A stretch of DNA of 64,000 nucleotides, from contig DATJFQ010000035.1 of assembly GCA_035495555.1 (NCBI GenBank), forward strand, positions 1 through 64,000. The letters run 5' to 3'. Shown here in pieces: positions 35,733-44,188 of this stretch. The notes under the pieces are model-generated. The model searched no databases. It saw only the letters and a list, made by a program, of their open reading frames with translations, and was not told the origin of the DNA. This DNA is from DATJFQ01 sp035495555 (GTDB lineage Bacteria; Acidobacteriota; Vicinamibacteria; Vicinamibacterales; 2-12-FULL-66-21). Each line of letters opens with the position of its first letter. Position 1 is the first letter of the stretch. The position numbers and the translations under genes were made by a program.

Positions 35733-37385
35733 ATGACTCTGCGGCGAACGCTGCTGTGGCTGATGGGCGGCCGCGTGGCGGCGGTCACGCTGCTGCTCGG
35801 CTCCGCGGTTTTCATCCAGCTCCATTCGCCGGGGACGTTCCCGGTCGACCCGTTCTTCGCGCTGATCGGATTGACGTATGCCCTGACGTTTCTCTGGGCG
35901 CTGACGCTCCGGTTCGTGGATCGGGCGCCGTGGCTCGTGGATGTGCAGGTCGGGTCCGACGCGCTCATCGTCGCGGCGATCGTGCACCTGACCGGCGGCG
36001 TCGCGAGCTACTACGCATCGCTCTACACGCTGCCGATCATCGCGGCGAGCACCGTGCGTTCGTGGCGGGGCGGGTTGAGCATCGCGCTGCTGAGTTCGGT
36101 GGCGTACATCGGGCTCGTCGTCGCGCAGTATTCGCCGGCGTCGCCGTTCTCGGGCACGGTGCCGGCCGCGGTGCTGCCCGCGAGCCGCGTCGCGGCGTTC
36201 ACCGTCACGTTGAACGTGTTCGGATTTTTCGGCGTGGCGGCGCTGAGCGGATATCTCGCTGAAGGCCTGCGGCGGACGGGCGAGCAGCTCGAGGAAACCT
36301 CGACGCAGCTCGCAGACCTCCAGGCGTTCAGCCAGCACGTCATCGACAGCCTCACGAGCGGGCTCGCGACGTGCGATGTGGAGGGGCGGCTGCTGACGTT
36401 CAATCACGCGGCGGAAGTGATTACCGGCCTGAGCGGCCCGGAAGCCATCGGTGCGGACGTCCGCGAAGCGTTGCAGCTTCCCGGGAATCTGGTCGGGATG
36501 GTGGGGTACTCGACGCCGCCGCCGCCCGTGCCGCGCATGGAATACCAGTTCGCGCGCGGCGATGGACGGCACATCGAACTGGGCATGAGCTGCGGTCCGG
36601 TGATGACGCCGCGCGGCGCTGCGGGGCTGCTCTTCACGTTCCAGGACATCACGGACGTGAAGAAACAGGAGCGTGAAGCGCGTGCGCAGCATCGGCTCGC
36701 GGCGGTGGGGGAAATGGCGGCCGGCATCGCACACGAGATCCGCAATCCGCTGGCATCGATGGCCGGATCGATTCAAATGCTCAGGCAGGAGCTGCCGCTG
36801 ACGCAGGAGCAGTCGCAGCTGATGGATATCGTGCTGCGCGAGTCCGACCGGCTCAACGAAACCATCCGCAGCTTTCTGTCGTATGCCCGGCCGCAGCGGG
36901 GCGCGACGTCGGCAATGGACATCCGCCGCGTCATCACGGATACGGCGACGCTGCTGGAGAACAACGCCGAGGTCACCTCGCGTCACACGATCGACGTCGA
37001 TGTACCGTCCGTCCCGCTGCTCTATCAGGCAGACGAGGCGCAGATCCGGCAGATCGTCTGGAATCTCGCGACCAACGGCTTGCGCGCGATGGCGGACGGC
37101 GGGCGGCTTCGGCTGTCGGTGCGCGGGTCGACCGGAGGCGAGCACGGGATGGTGCTCATCGCGGTGCAGGACGAAGGCACCGGCATCGCGCCCGAGGAGC
37201 TCGACGGCATCTTCCAGCCGTTCCGCGGCGGCTTCGCCCGCGGCACCGGACTGGGCCTGTCGATCGTCCATCGGATCGCCAGCGATTACGGCGGCGAGGT
37301 GCGCGTGGCCTCGCGCAAGGACGAAGGAACGACCGTGGAAGTGCTGCTGCCGTTGACGCCCGTGGCCGCCACCGTCGCCGGATAG
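35733..37385 (+). CDS. pilS: Sensor histidine kinase PilS-like
   Basis: 550 residues. Six hydrophobic segments in the first about 190 residues, a coiled linker, a PAS domain (about 205-310, VIDSLTSGLATCDVEGRLL), HisKA with GIAHEIRNPLASMAGSI (phospho-acceptor His), and HATPase_c with NLATNGLRAMADGG (N box), DEGTGIAPEEL (G1) and GTGLGLSIVHRI (G2). PilS senses membrane pilin and controls pilin expression through PilR in Pseudomonas and Myxococcus. It abuts pilC and precedes pilR by seven bases. Confidence 0.9.
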   Translation: MTLRRTLLWLMGGRVAAVTLLLGSAVFIQLHSPGTFPVDPFFALIGLTYALTFLWALTLRFVDRAPWLVDVQVGSDALIVAAIVHLTGGVASYYASLYTLPIIAASTVRSWRGGLSIALLSSVAYIGLVVAQYSPASPFSGTVPAAVLPASRVAAFTVTLNVFGFFGVAALSGYLAEGLRRTGEQLEETSTQLADLQAFSQHVIDSLTSGLATCDVEGRLLTFNHAAEVITGLSGPEAIGADVREALQLPGNLVGMVGYSTPPPPVPRMEYQFARGDGRHIELGMSCGPVMTPRGAAGLLFTFQDITDVKKQEREARAQHRLAAVGEMAAGIAHEIRNPLASMAGSIQMLRQELPLTQEQSQLMDIVLRESDRLNETIRSFLSYARPQRGATSAMDIRRVITDTATLLENNAEVTSRHTIDVDVPSVPLLYQADEAQIRQIVWNLATNGLRAMADGGRLRLSVRGSTGGEHGMVLIAVQDEGTGIAPEELDGIFQPFRGGFARGTGLGLSIVHRIASDYGGEVRVASRKDEGTTVEVLLPLTPVAATVAG

Positions 37386-37392
37386 AGACCCC

Positions 37393-38814
37393 ATGACCGT
37401 TGACGCGCAGACCCTCGAACCCGCCGCCGCGCTCGCCGCGCGCATCCTGATCGTCGACGACGAGCGATCGATGCGCGAGATGCTCGCGATTCTGCTCCGC
37501 CGTGAAGGGCACGACGTGGCGACCGCGGAGAACGGACGCACCGCGATCGACTTGATCGCGAGCCGCCCGTTCGACGTCGTCGTGTCGGATGCCCGGATGC
37601 CGGATATCGACGGCCTCGAGGTGCTTCGGCAGGCGCGGGCCGCCAATCCGTCGGTGATCGCCATCATGGTGACCGCATACGGCTCGCCCGATCTGATCCG
37701 CGGTGTCGAGACGCTCGGCGTGAACGACTACGTCGAGAAGCCGTTCAACACCGAGGTCCTGAAGTTCCGCATCCGCAAGGAACTCGATCGCAAGCGGCTG
37801 CACCAGGAGAACACGCTCCTCAAGCGCGCCATGCGGAGCGCGCACCAGTTCGAGAACATCATCGGCACGAGCAGCGCCATGCTGCGCGTGTTCGATCTGG
37901 TCGACACGATTGCCCCGACGGGAAGCACCGTGCTCATCACCGGCGAATCGGGGACCGGCAAAGAACTGGTCGCGCGCGCGATTCACGTGCGATCGCCGCG
38001 GTCGGAGCGGCCGTTCGTCGCCGTGAACTGCGGCGCGTTGACGGAGACGCTGCTCGACTCGGAGCTGTTCGGCCACGTGCGCGGCGCGTTCACGGGCGCG
38101 GACGGGAACAAGAAAGGCCTGATCGAAGTCGCCGAGAAGGGCACGATTTTCCTCGATGAAATCGGCGAGATGAGCCCGATGCTGCAGGTCAAGCTGCTGC
38201 GCGTCCTGCAGGAACGGCGGTTCCGACGCGTCGGCGGGACCGAAGAAATCGACGCCGACATTCGCATCATTGCCGCCACGAACCGCGACCTGGCGAGGAT
38301 GGTCAGCGACGGGCAGTTCCGTGAAGATCTGTTCTATCGCATCAACGTGATCCCGGTGCGCATGCCGCCGCTCCGCGAGCGCACCGGCGACATCCCCCAG
38401 CTCGCCGACCACTTCATCGCGCGATTTGCCCCGCAGATGAAGAAAGCCATCGACGGGATTGCGCCCGCCGCGATGGCAAGCCTGACGGGCTACGCATGGC
38501 CGGGCAACGTGCGCGAGCTGGAAAACGCCATGGAGCGCGCGGTCGCGCTCGAACGCTCGACGGTCGTCGGCCTCGAGAGCCTTCCGGACGCGGTGCGCGG
38601 AGCGAGGCCGGCGGCGCCGCCGGCGAGCGTGGTGCCAGGCGCACCGCTGCCCGAAACGGGATTCGATCTGGAACAGCACGTGCAGCACATCGAGCGCGAA
38701 TACATCGCGGAAGCACTGCGGCGGTCCGGGGGCGTGAAGGTCAAGGCCGCGGAGCTGCTTGGTATGAGCTTCCGTTCGTTCCGCTATTACATGAAAAAGT
38801 ACAACCTGGGGTGA
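37393..38814 (+). CDS. pilR: Sigma-54-dependent response regulator PilR-like
   Basis: 473 residues. Receiver (RILIVDDERSMREM; phospho-Asp in VVSDARMPDIDG; TAYG; KPF), AAA+ domain with GESGTGKELVARAIH (Walker A), GAFTGA loop contacting sigma-54, and FLDEIGEM (Walker B), then a Fis-type helix-turn-helix (KVKAAELLGMSFRSFRYYMKK). The nearby sigma-54 promoter and inverted repeats at 39564-39717 are its probable target. The stop overlaps the next gene region. Confidence 0.93.
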   Translation: MTVDAQTLEPAAALAARILIVDDERSMREMLAILLRREGHDVATAENGRTAIDLIASRPFDVVVSDARMPDIDGLEVLRQARAANPSVIAIMVTAYGSPDLIRGVETLGVNDYVEKPFNTEVLKFRIRKELDRKRLHQENTLLKRAMRSAHQFENIIGTSSAMLRVFDLVDTIAPTGSTVLITGESGTGKELVARAIHVRSPRSERPFVAVNCGALTETLLDSELFGHVRGAFTGADGNKKGLIEVAEKGTIFLDEIGEMSPMLQVKLLRVLQERRFRRVGGTEEIDADIRIIAATNRDLARMVSDGQFREDLFYRINVIPVRMPPLRERTGDIPQLADHFIARFAPQMKKAIDGIAPAAMASLTGYAWPGNVRELENAMERAVALERSTVVGLESLPDAVRGARPAAPPASVVPGAPLPETGFDLEQHVQHIEREYIAEALRRSGGVKVKAAELLGMSFRSFRYYMKKYNLG

Positions 38815-38819
38815 GAGCC

Positions 38820-39377
38820 GTGTCCGAATTGCCGTTCGTTGATGGTCGTCGTCGCGCGCGGGGCCGGAGGGCGCGCGCCGCGGGATTCACGCTCGTCGAA
38901 CTGCTGATCGTGATCGCGATTATCGCCGTGATCGCGGCGCTGGCGATCCCGGGTCTCCTGCGCGCGCGCATCTCGGGCAACGAGGCGTCGGCGATTGCGT
39001 CCCTGCGCGCGATTTCGACGGCGCAGGCCACCTTCTCGCGGAGCTGCAGCGACGGCTTGTACGCGAAACAGCTCGATACGCTCGGCACCGCGCCTTCGGG
39101 GCAGCAGCCGTTTCTGAGCCCCGACCTCTCGGGTTCGAGCACCGTCATGAAGAGCGGGTATGTGTTCTCCCTGGACGGGACCGCGGCAAGCGGGTCAGCC
39201 TGCAACGGATCCACGGCACTTGCGTCGGGCTATCACTCGTGGGCGGATCCCATCTCGTCCAATCAGGGCGTGCGCTACTTCGGCTCGAACACGACCAATA
39301 CCGTGTGGCAGTCCTCGAGTACGCTCGGCGGTCTGAGCGACACCGGTACGCCCGCGAGCGGCACCCCGATCCAGTAG
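38820..39377 (+). CDS. Type IV pilin-like protein (divergent member)
   Basis: 185 residues from GTG 38820 (GGTGAGAG just upstream; an earlier GTG at 38811 overlaps pilR). A 22-residue basic leader ends RAAG before the mature FTLVELLIVIAIIAVIAALA helix, with Glu at mature position 5. The head keeps one cysteine in SRSCSDG and one in GSACNGS, the spacing of a disulfide-closed loop, and has FLSPDL and SGYVFSL motifs shared with the two downstream pilins and with the fusion at 48610. The leader is long compared with the 8-residue leaders of the next two genes, so it may be a minor or alternative pilin. Confidence 0.9.
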   Translation: MSELPFVDGRRRARGRRARAAGFTLVELLIVIAIIAVIAALAIPGLLRARISGNEASAIASLRAISTAQATFSRSCSDGLYAKQLDTLGTAPSGQQPFLSPDLSGSSTVMKSGYVFSLDGTAASGSACNGSTALASGYHSWADPISSNQGVRYFGSNTTNTVWQSSSTLGGLSDTGTPASGTPIQ

Positions 39378-39807
39378 ATCGGCCGCGTCTCTCCCGGTTG
39401 TCGCATTCGCGCGCCCCGCTGGCACCGCGCACGGTGTTTCTTGTCATCAGCCAGGCTATCTGCCTTATCTTCCAGCAGCTTACGAGGCCCGTGGCGGTCC
39501 GCTGATCGCCGGCATTGCCGTTGCTGAAGCCACGGTGCTGGGACGGTCTCCTTGAGACACGGCATGACAATTACTGGTGGCAATTATTGTCATGTGCCAC
39601 GAATTGGCACCCGCTCCGGGGCGGTATAATAGGGGACTCGGAATCATCCAACTACCTGAACTGCAGACCTTTATGCCTCGCTGGTCGTCTTACGGACGAG
39701 CGTGGCACCCCCGTTGCTGTTTCGGCCAGCGCTGCTGCCGAGACGTGGCCCGGGGCAGCGGACACGTGACGCGGCCACTACCAGACGGACAGAGGAGACT
39801 TACGCTC
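39378..39807 (+). promoter_or_regulatory. 430-bp regulatory space upstream of the tandem pilin genes
   Basis: I see no gene here. It holds the inverted repeat ATGACAAT (39564-39571) / ATTGTCAT (39586-39593), the inverted repeat GTGCCA (39594-39599) / TGGCAC (39605-39610), a perfect TATAAT at 39625-39630 (preceded by TTGGCA at 39604, spacing 15), and the sigma-54 promoter listed separately. TGGCAC also occurs at 39420-39425 without a -12 partner. The repeats lie about 120-165 bases before the predicted start of transcription, where PilR-type activators usually bind. Confidence 0.6.
39703..39717 (+). promoter_or_regulatory. Sigma-54 promoter of the tandem pilin genes
   Basis: TGGCAC (39703-39708), five bases, TTGC (39714-39717): an exact match to the -24/-12 core TGGCAC-N5-TTGC, with GG and GC ten bases apart. 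Transcription should start near 39729, about 80 bases before the pilin ATG at 39808. It lies downstream of pilS-pilR, whose product is a sigma-54 activator. Confidence 0.8.
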
Positions 39808-40323
39808 ATGAAAGTTCGGAACCAGAAGGGCTTTACCCTTATCGAGCTGCTGATCGTCGTGGCGATCATCGGCATCATCGCCGCGATTGCGGTGCCAGGC
39901 CTGCTGCGGGCGCGCATTTCCGGCAACGAAGCATCGGCCATCGGGTCCATGCGCGCGATCGCCAGCGCCGAGTCGACGTTCTCGGCCAGCTGTGCGAACG
40001 GCCTCTACACCTCGTCGCTGACGGTGCTTGGCAGCGGTCCTTCGGGTGGCTCGGCCTTCATCAGCCCGGACCTCGGGGCCTCGGCCACTGCGACCAAGAG
40101 CGGCTATACCGTGAGCCTTGGCGGATCGAGCGCGACGGGCACGGCGTGCAACGGCGCGACGACCCTTTCGTCCGGCTATCACGCGTGGGCGAACCCCGTG
40201 TCGACCTCGACCGGGACGCGCTACTTCGGCACGAACACTACGGGCACGATCTGGCAGGCGACCGCGACCCTGAGCGGCATGGACGACTCCAGCACCCCCT
40301 CGTCCGGCACCGTCATCCAGTAG
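39808..40323 (+). CDS. pilA: Major type IV pilin, copy 1
   Basis: 171 residues. The 8-residue leader MKVRNQKG is cut before FTLIELLIVVAIIGIIAAIA; Glu is at mature position 5, as needed for N-methylation and polymerisation. A conserved RARISGNEASAIGSMRAI helix follows, then a Ser/Thr/Gly-rich head with two cysteines (SASCANG, TACNGAT). AGAGGA at 39791-39796 is the Shine-Dalgarno. Copy 2 at 40418 differs at only nine residues by my count. The gene symbol follows the position after pilSR; which copy builds the fibre is unknown. Confidence 0.93.
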   Translation: MKVRNQKGFTLIELLIVVAIIGIIAAIAVPGLLRARISGNEASAIGSMRAIASAESTFSASCANGLYTSSLTVLGSGPSGGSAFISPDLGASATATKSGYTVSLGGSSATGTACNGATTLSSGYHAWANPVSTSTGTRYFGTNTTGTIWQATATLSGMDDSSTPSSGTVIQ

Positions 40324-40346
40324 GCCCCCGCAACCGCGTCACACGC

Positions 40347-40382
40347 CGAGGGAAGCCCACTGGCTTCCCTCGTTTTGTTTTT
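40347..40382 (+). terminator. Intrinsic terminator between the two pilin copies
   Basis: CGAGGGAAGCC (40347-40357), loop CACT, GGCTTCCCTCG (40362-40372), then TTTTGTTTTT. Eleven perfect pairs and a T-tract make this a strong terminator. It should end most transcripts from the sigma-54 promoter after copy 1, leaving copy 2 to read-through or to its own promoter. Confidence 0.9.
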
Positions 40383-40417
40383 CCGGGCAACAGGTTCGAA
40401 GAAGGAGAGTTGCAGTC

Positions 40418-40933
40418 ATGAAAGTGCGCAAGGAACAGGGTTTCACGCTCATCGAACTCCTGATCGTGGTCGCGATCATCGGCATCATCGCGGCGATTGC
40501 CGTGCCAGGCCTGCTGCGGGCCCGCATCTCCGGCAACGAAGCCTCGGCCATTGGATCCATGCGCGCGATTGCCAGCGCCGAGTCGACGTTCTCGGCCAGT
40601 TGCGCCAACGGCCTCTACACGTCCTCATTGACGGCGCTCGGCAGCGGTCCTTCGGGTGGGTCGGCGTTCATCAGCCCGGACCTGGGCGCCTCGGCGACGG
40701 CGACCAAGAGCGGCTACACCGTGAGCCTTGGAGGATCGAGCGCGACCGGCACAGCGTGCAACGGCGCCACCACCCTGTCGTCCGGCTATCATGCGTGGGC
40801 CGATCCCGTCTCGACTTCGACCGGCACGCGCTACTTCGGCACGAACACGACGGGAACCATCTGGCAGGCCACGTCCTCGCTGAACGGCATGGACGACTCC
40901 AGCACGCCCTCGAGCGGGTCCGTGATCCAATAG
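40418..40933 (+). CDS. Major type IV pilin, copy 2
   Basis: 171 residues, same layout as copy 1: leader MKVRKEQG, mature FTLIELLIVVAIIGIIAAIA, Cys pair in SCANG and TACNG, C-terminal STPSSGSVIQ. Differences from copy 1 are three leader residues and six scattered changes in the head. AAGGAGAG at 40402-40409 is a strong Shine-Dalgarno. The 36-base spacer after the terminator shows no clear promoter. A recent tandem duplication is likely. Confidence 0.93.
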   Translation: MKVRKEQGFTLIELLIVVAIIGIIAAIAVPGLLRARISGNEASAIGSMRAIASAESTFSASCANGLYTSSLTALGSGPSGGSAFISPDLGASATATKSGYTVSLGGSSATGTACNGATTLSSGYHAWADPVSTSTGTRYFGTNTTGTIWQATSSLNGMDDSSTPSSGSVIQ

Positions 40934-40935
40934 CC

Positions 40936-40997
40936 AAAGACAACTCCCAACTCCCAATTCCCAATTCGATCTTTTGGGAGTCGGGAGTTGGGAGTTG
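40936..40997. repeat. CCCAACT/GGGAGTT inverted array after pilin copy 2
   Basis: CAACTCCCAACTCCC (40941-40955) and GGGAGTTGGGAGTTG (40983-40997) form a perfect 15-bp stem, with further partial pairing inside. Same family as the arrays at 6103, 8269, 10675 and 20358. It separates the pilin from the YfhO gene and may stabilise or terminate the pilin mRNA. Confidence 0.85.
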
Positions 40998-41061
40998 ACT
41001 CGGTTGTTTCTCCCACCCCTGCGGTCGTTGCGTCTCTTGACCGATACAGCCTTTCGACCGC

Positions 41062-43536
41062 ATGCCGTCCGTCGCGAGTCGAAATGCACCCTCTACCGCC
41101 GCCCCTGACACGGTGCGGGACCGCACGGACCTGATGCACGCTCCTCGCAGCCGCGGCTGGATCTGGCCGCTCGTCTCGCTCGTCGCCGCCATCATCCCCG
41201 TCGCCGGCGTCTTCACCCTGACCCGCATCTTCTTCGTCCGCGATCTGACGCTCGCCTTCCGCTCACGATTCCTGTTCTTTCGTCACGCGGTCTTTTCAGG
41301 CGTCTATCCGCTCTGGGATCCTTACGTCGCCAACGGGCAATCGGCCATGAGCGACGCGCTTTATCAGCTCTTTCACTTCCCGTCGATCCCGATCCGGCTC
41401 CTGCTGCCAGACGTCGTCGCCTACAACGTGTGGATCGCGCTGCCCGTCCCGCTCGCGGCCGCGGGCGCCTATCTCTATTTGCGGCGCTACGTCGGCCGCC
41501 CCGCAGCTGCGCTGGGCGCGATCGCGTTCGCCGTCGCCGGACCGACGGTCTCCACGACCAACTTCCCGAACCTGTCATGGTCGGTGGCGTGCGTGCCATA
41601 CGTGTTCGCGGCCCTCGATCGAATCGCGGAGAAGCGGCGCGCGTCAGCCGTCGCCGTATTTGCCGTCGTCCTGTCTGCCCAGGCGTTGGCGGGTGAGCCG
41701 GTGACGCTCGGCGCAACGCTGGCGATCGCCGCGCTGTACGTGCTGTGGCCGCTCGCAGGATGGCGGGATTGGCGGCTGCTCGTGTTGACGGGAAGCGGGG
41801 CGCTTCTCGGCATGCTGCTCGCCGCGATCCAGTATGTGCCGCTGGCGCAGGCTGGGAGCCAGTCCGTACGGTCCTTCATGGAGCCGGACGACTTCTGGTC
41901 CCTTCATCCGCTTGCGCTGTTCGAACTCTTCGCGCCGCACTTCTTCGGCGAATACTTCCACTCCAACCTGTCCGAGCTGACGTGGATGCCGGCGCTCAAC
42001 AGCGGACGCGAGCCGTTCTACTACTCGATGTACCTCGGCGTTCCCGTCATGATGACCGCGGCCGTGGCGGCGTGCGCGCGCCGGCCGAGGACAACCTTCT
42101 GGACGCTTGTCGTCGCGGGATGCGTGATCGCCTCGATGGGTGCGCACACACCGGTGTATCCGCTGCTGCAGTCGATCGTGCCGGGCCTCCGCGCATTCCG
42201 GTTTCCGGTGAAGTACCTGTCGCTTGCCGCCATGGGGACCTCGGTCCTTTCGGCATTGACCGTCGAGTGGATGCAGCGCGGCGAGGTGCCCCGCCGCGCG
42301 CTGCAGGTCGTCGTCGTTCTCTCCGTGCTGGCCGGCGCGCTCATTTATGGCTTCGTAGCCTGGCAGATGATCGCGCCGCGGCTGCCGCTCTATCTGGTGT
42401 TCGAAACAGCCCAGCGCGTCCACGTGCGATCGCCGATTCAAGGTGCCGAATTCCTGATCTATCGCGCGCGGCCGCTGCTCTCTGCCGTCGTGCTGAAAAT
42501 CCTGTGCGCGGCGTTCCTGATTGCCGTGGCGTCCGCCCGCCGACAGGAACGGCGCCTCGCGATCGGCGTCCTCTGGGCCTTCATGGCGCTGGACCTCGTG
42601 CTCGCGAACTCCACCGTCAATCCGACGATGTCGGCGGCACTGCTGGACAAGCCGGGATGGCTGCGCCAGATCCCGCCCGACCTGCACACGCGCATCTACG
42701 TGGGGGGCCGGCTGGGCGGGTACGTGGAGGCGACCGACGTCGACTCGCCGAAATACATCCGCGAGATCCCCGGCCACACGCCGATGGAGCAGCGCTTCAT
42801 CGCGGTCAACGAGCTCGCGTTCCATCCGTCCGGCTGGAAGATCCGCGAAACGATGTCGTACGACTTGCCGCTCATCTGGCCGGTGCTGAACATGAAAACG
42901 CAGAACCGGTTCCGGACGGCGCCGCGTGTCGATCGGATGCGGTTTCTGCTGCGCGCCGGAATGCGATACGCGATCCTGCCGGCGCCGGCGCCCGACGATC
43001 TCCAGCCCCTCGCCGCGCTCGTCGGCGCCGAGCAGTTGAAGCTCTACGACGTCAACCCGAGTGCGCACCGTGCGTACATCGTCGGCGATGCGCTGCTCGG
43101 GCCCGATCCGGACTGGGCCGTCGAAGGGCTGTTCCAGCCGCGTTTCGACCCGTCGTCAGGCGTGCTCGTTTCTGAACCGCCGCCGCCGCCGGCCGGCCTT
43201 CCCGGCGCGCCCGTGCCTGCGTCGGCGGAATTCGTCGAGGACGGGTTGAATCGCGTGGTCGTGCGCGCGGGCCTGCCCGCCGAGGGTTACCTCGCGCTGC
43301 TCGATTCCTACGATCCATACTGGCACGTCGACGTGGATGGGGCGGCTGCGCCGTTGATGCGCGCCAATGGACTCTTTCGTGCCGTCCATCTGCGGCCGGG
43401 CACCCACCTCGTGACCTTCACCTATCGTCCGCTGACGTTGTACGTTGGCGCGGCGCTCAGCGGCGCTGCCGCCCTGACGCTGGCGGCGTGGTGTCTCGTC
43501 GACAAACGGAAGCGGCCGGTCTCCCAGCCTGCCTGA
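41062..43536 (+). CDS. YfhO-family polytopic membrane protein (probable GT-C-type glycosyltransferase)
   Basis: 824 residues. About a dozen hydrophobic segments from residue about 33 to 510, then a large extracytoplasmic part and a last helix (ALSGAAALTLAAWCLV). IFFVRDL followed by RHAVFSGVYPLWDPYVANGQS is the hallmark first loop of YfhO-like proteins; the acidic residues there fit a GT-C active site. In Firmicutes YfhO takes part in lipid-linked glycosylation of cell-wall polymers. Here it follows two pilin genes, the position occupied by pilin glycosyltransferases such as TfpO/PilO in Pseudomonas, so pilin glycosylation is a reasonable but unproven guess. Start ATG 41062; ATG 41134 is an alternative. 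Confidence 0.75.
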   Translation: MPSVASRNAPSTAAPDTVRDRTDLMHAPRSRGWIWPLVSLVAAIIPVAGVFTLTRIFFVRDLTLAFRSRFLFFRHAVFSGVYPLWDPYVANGQSAMSDALYQLFHFPSIPIRLLLPDVVAYNVWIALPVPLAAAGAYLYLRRYVGRPAAALGAIAFAVAGPTVSTTNFPNLSWSVACVPYVFAALDRIAEKRRASAVAVFAVVLSAQALAGEPVTLGATLAIAALYVLWPLAGWRDWRLLVLTGSGALLGMLLAAIQYVPLAQAGSQSVRSFMEPDDFWSLHPLALFELFAPHFFGEYFHSNLSELTWMPALNSGREPFYYSMYLGVPVMMTAAVAACARRPRTTFWTLVVAGCVIASMGAHTPVYPLLQSIVPGLRAFRFPVKYLSLAAMGTSVLSALTVEWMQRGEVPRRALQVVVVLSVLAGALIYGFVAWQMIAPRLPLYLVFETAQRVHVRSPIQGAEFLIYRARPLLSAVVLKILCAAFLIAVASARRQERRLAIGVLWAFMALDLVLANSTVNPTMSAALLDKPGWLRQIPPDLHTRIYVGGRLGGYVEATDVDSPKYIREIPGHTPMEQRFIAVNELAFHPSGWKIRETMSYDLPLIWPVLNMKTQNRFRTAPRVDRMRFLLRAGMRYAILPAPAPDDLQPLAALVGAEQLKLYDVNPSAHRAYIVGDALLGPDPDWAVEGLFQPRFDPSSGVLVSEPPPPPAGLPGAPVPASAEFVEDGLNRVVVRAGLPAEGYLALLDSYDPYWHVDVDGAAAPLMRANGLFRAVHLRPGTHLVTFTYRPLTLYVGAALSGAAALTLAAWCLVDKRKRPVSQPA

Positions 43537-43573
43537 ACCTGTCCTGGTATTACAATACGCGCGGACTATCACC

Positions 43574-44188
43574 GTGCTGACGGAGACCGCCGTCGTCCGC
43601 ACATCCGCGACGGAATATCGCAGGCTCATCGCGGCGCTTGCGGCAAAGGCTGCGCGACTCGGGTCGAGCGATCCGGAGGGTTCGGCCCAGGAGGCGCTGC
43701 GGCGGTCGCTTGGCCACCCGCTCTCGCGTTCCGCCGTCGAGTACTACTTCCATGAGGATCCCGGGGCGGCCGGGACGCGGCCCGAGTGGCAGCTTCACCA
43801 GTTGTTTGCATGGCTGCACGGGGTGCTGCGTTTCGTCGTTCGTGAAGAACACGCGCGCGCGCACATCCGCCGCGAGCTGCGCACGGGGGATCCGAATACG
43901 GAGTATCCGGACCCGTCGCCGGATCAACTCGATGTCCTCATCGATCACGAACTGCGCGATATCGTGCGCGAGTGTCTCACCTCGTTGAAGGCTGACCAGC
44001 GGCGCGTGCTGCTGCTTCGCGCGCAGGGTCTCAAGTACGAGCAGATCGCCACACGCCTGGGTGTGAGCGGGAACACCGTGGCCACGTGGGTTCGACGAGG
44101 CACGCAGGCCGTTGCACGGCTGGTCGACGAACGCATGGGCACGGATCGCGCGCTGTACGAGCGCCGGCCGGAAGCGAAGAGTATGTGA
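43574..44188 (+). CDS. ECF-like RNA polymerase sigma factor
   Basis: 204 residues, start GTG 43574. The C-terminal region 4 is clear: LTSLKADQRRVLLLRAQGLKYEQIATRLGVSGNTVATWVRRG, a helix-turn-helix for -35 recognition. The N-terminal half (HQLFAWLHGVLRFVVREEHAR) is compatible with region 2 but diverges. It lacks the usual DIxQEVF motif. The TGA overlaps the next gene's ATG (TGATG), so it is translationally coupled to a membrane/TPR protein that may act as its anti-sigma partner. TACAAT at 43551-43556 may be its -10. Confidence 0.75.
   Translation: MLTETAVVRTSATEYRRLIAALAAKAARLGSSDPEGSAQEALRRSLGHPLSRSAVEYYFHEDPGAAGTRPEWQLHQLFAWLHGVLRFVVREEHARAHIRRELRTGDPNTEYPDPSPDQLDVLIDHELRDIVRECLTSLKADQRRVLLLRAQGLKYEQIATRLGVSGNTVATWVRRGTQAVARLVDERMGTDRALYERRPEAKSM

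Noticed and set aside
34392..37667. Very long leftward open frame (over 1000 codons) opposite pilC-pilS
   Set aside because: It is Arg/Ala/His-rich with no domain and lies opposite clear pilus genes. Such frames come from the codon bias of GC-rich genes. The same applies to long leftward frames at 15543-18173, 3973-5730 and 41644-43068.
38496..38819. Longer pilin frame extending into pilR
   Set aside because: The N-terminal part is antiparallel-frame noise inside pilR; the prepilin leader begins at 38811 or 38820.
39420..39610. TGGCAC at 39420-39425 and 39605-39610 as further sigma-54 promoters
   Set aside because: Neither has TTGC at the required distance. The second is better explained as one arm of an inverted repeat.
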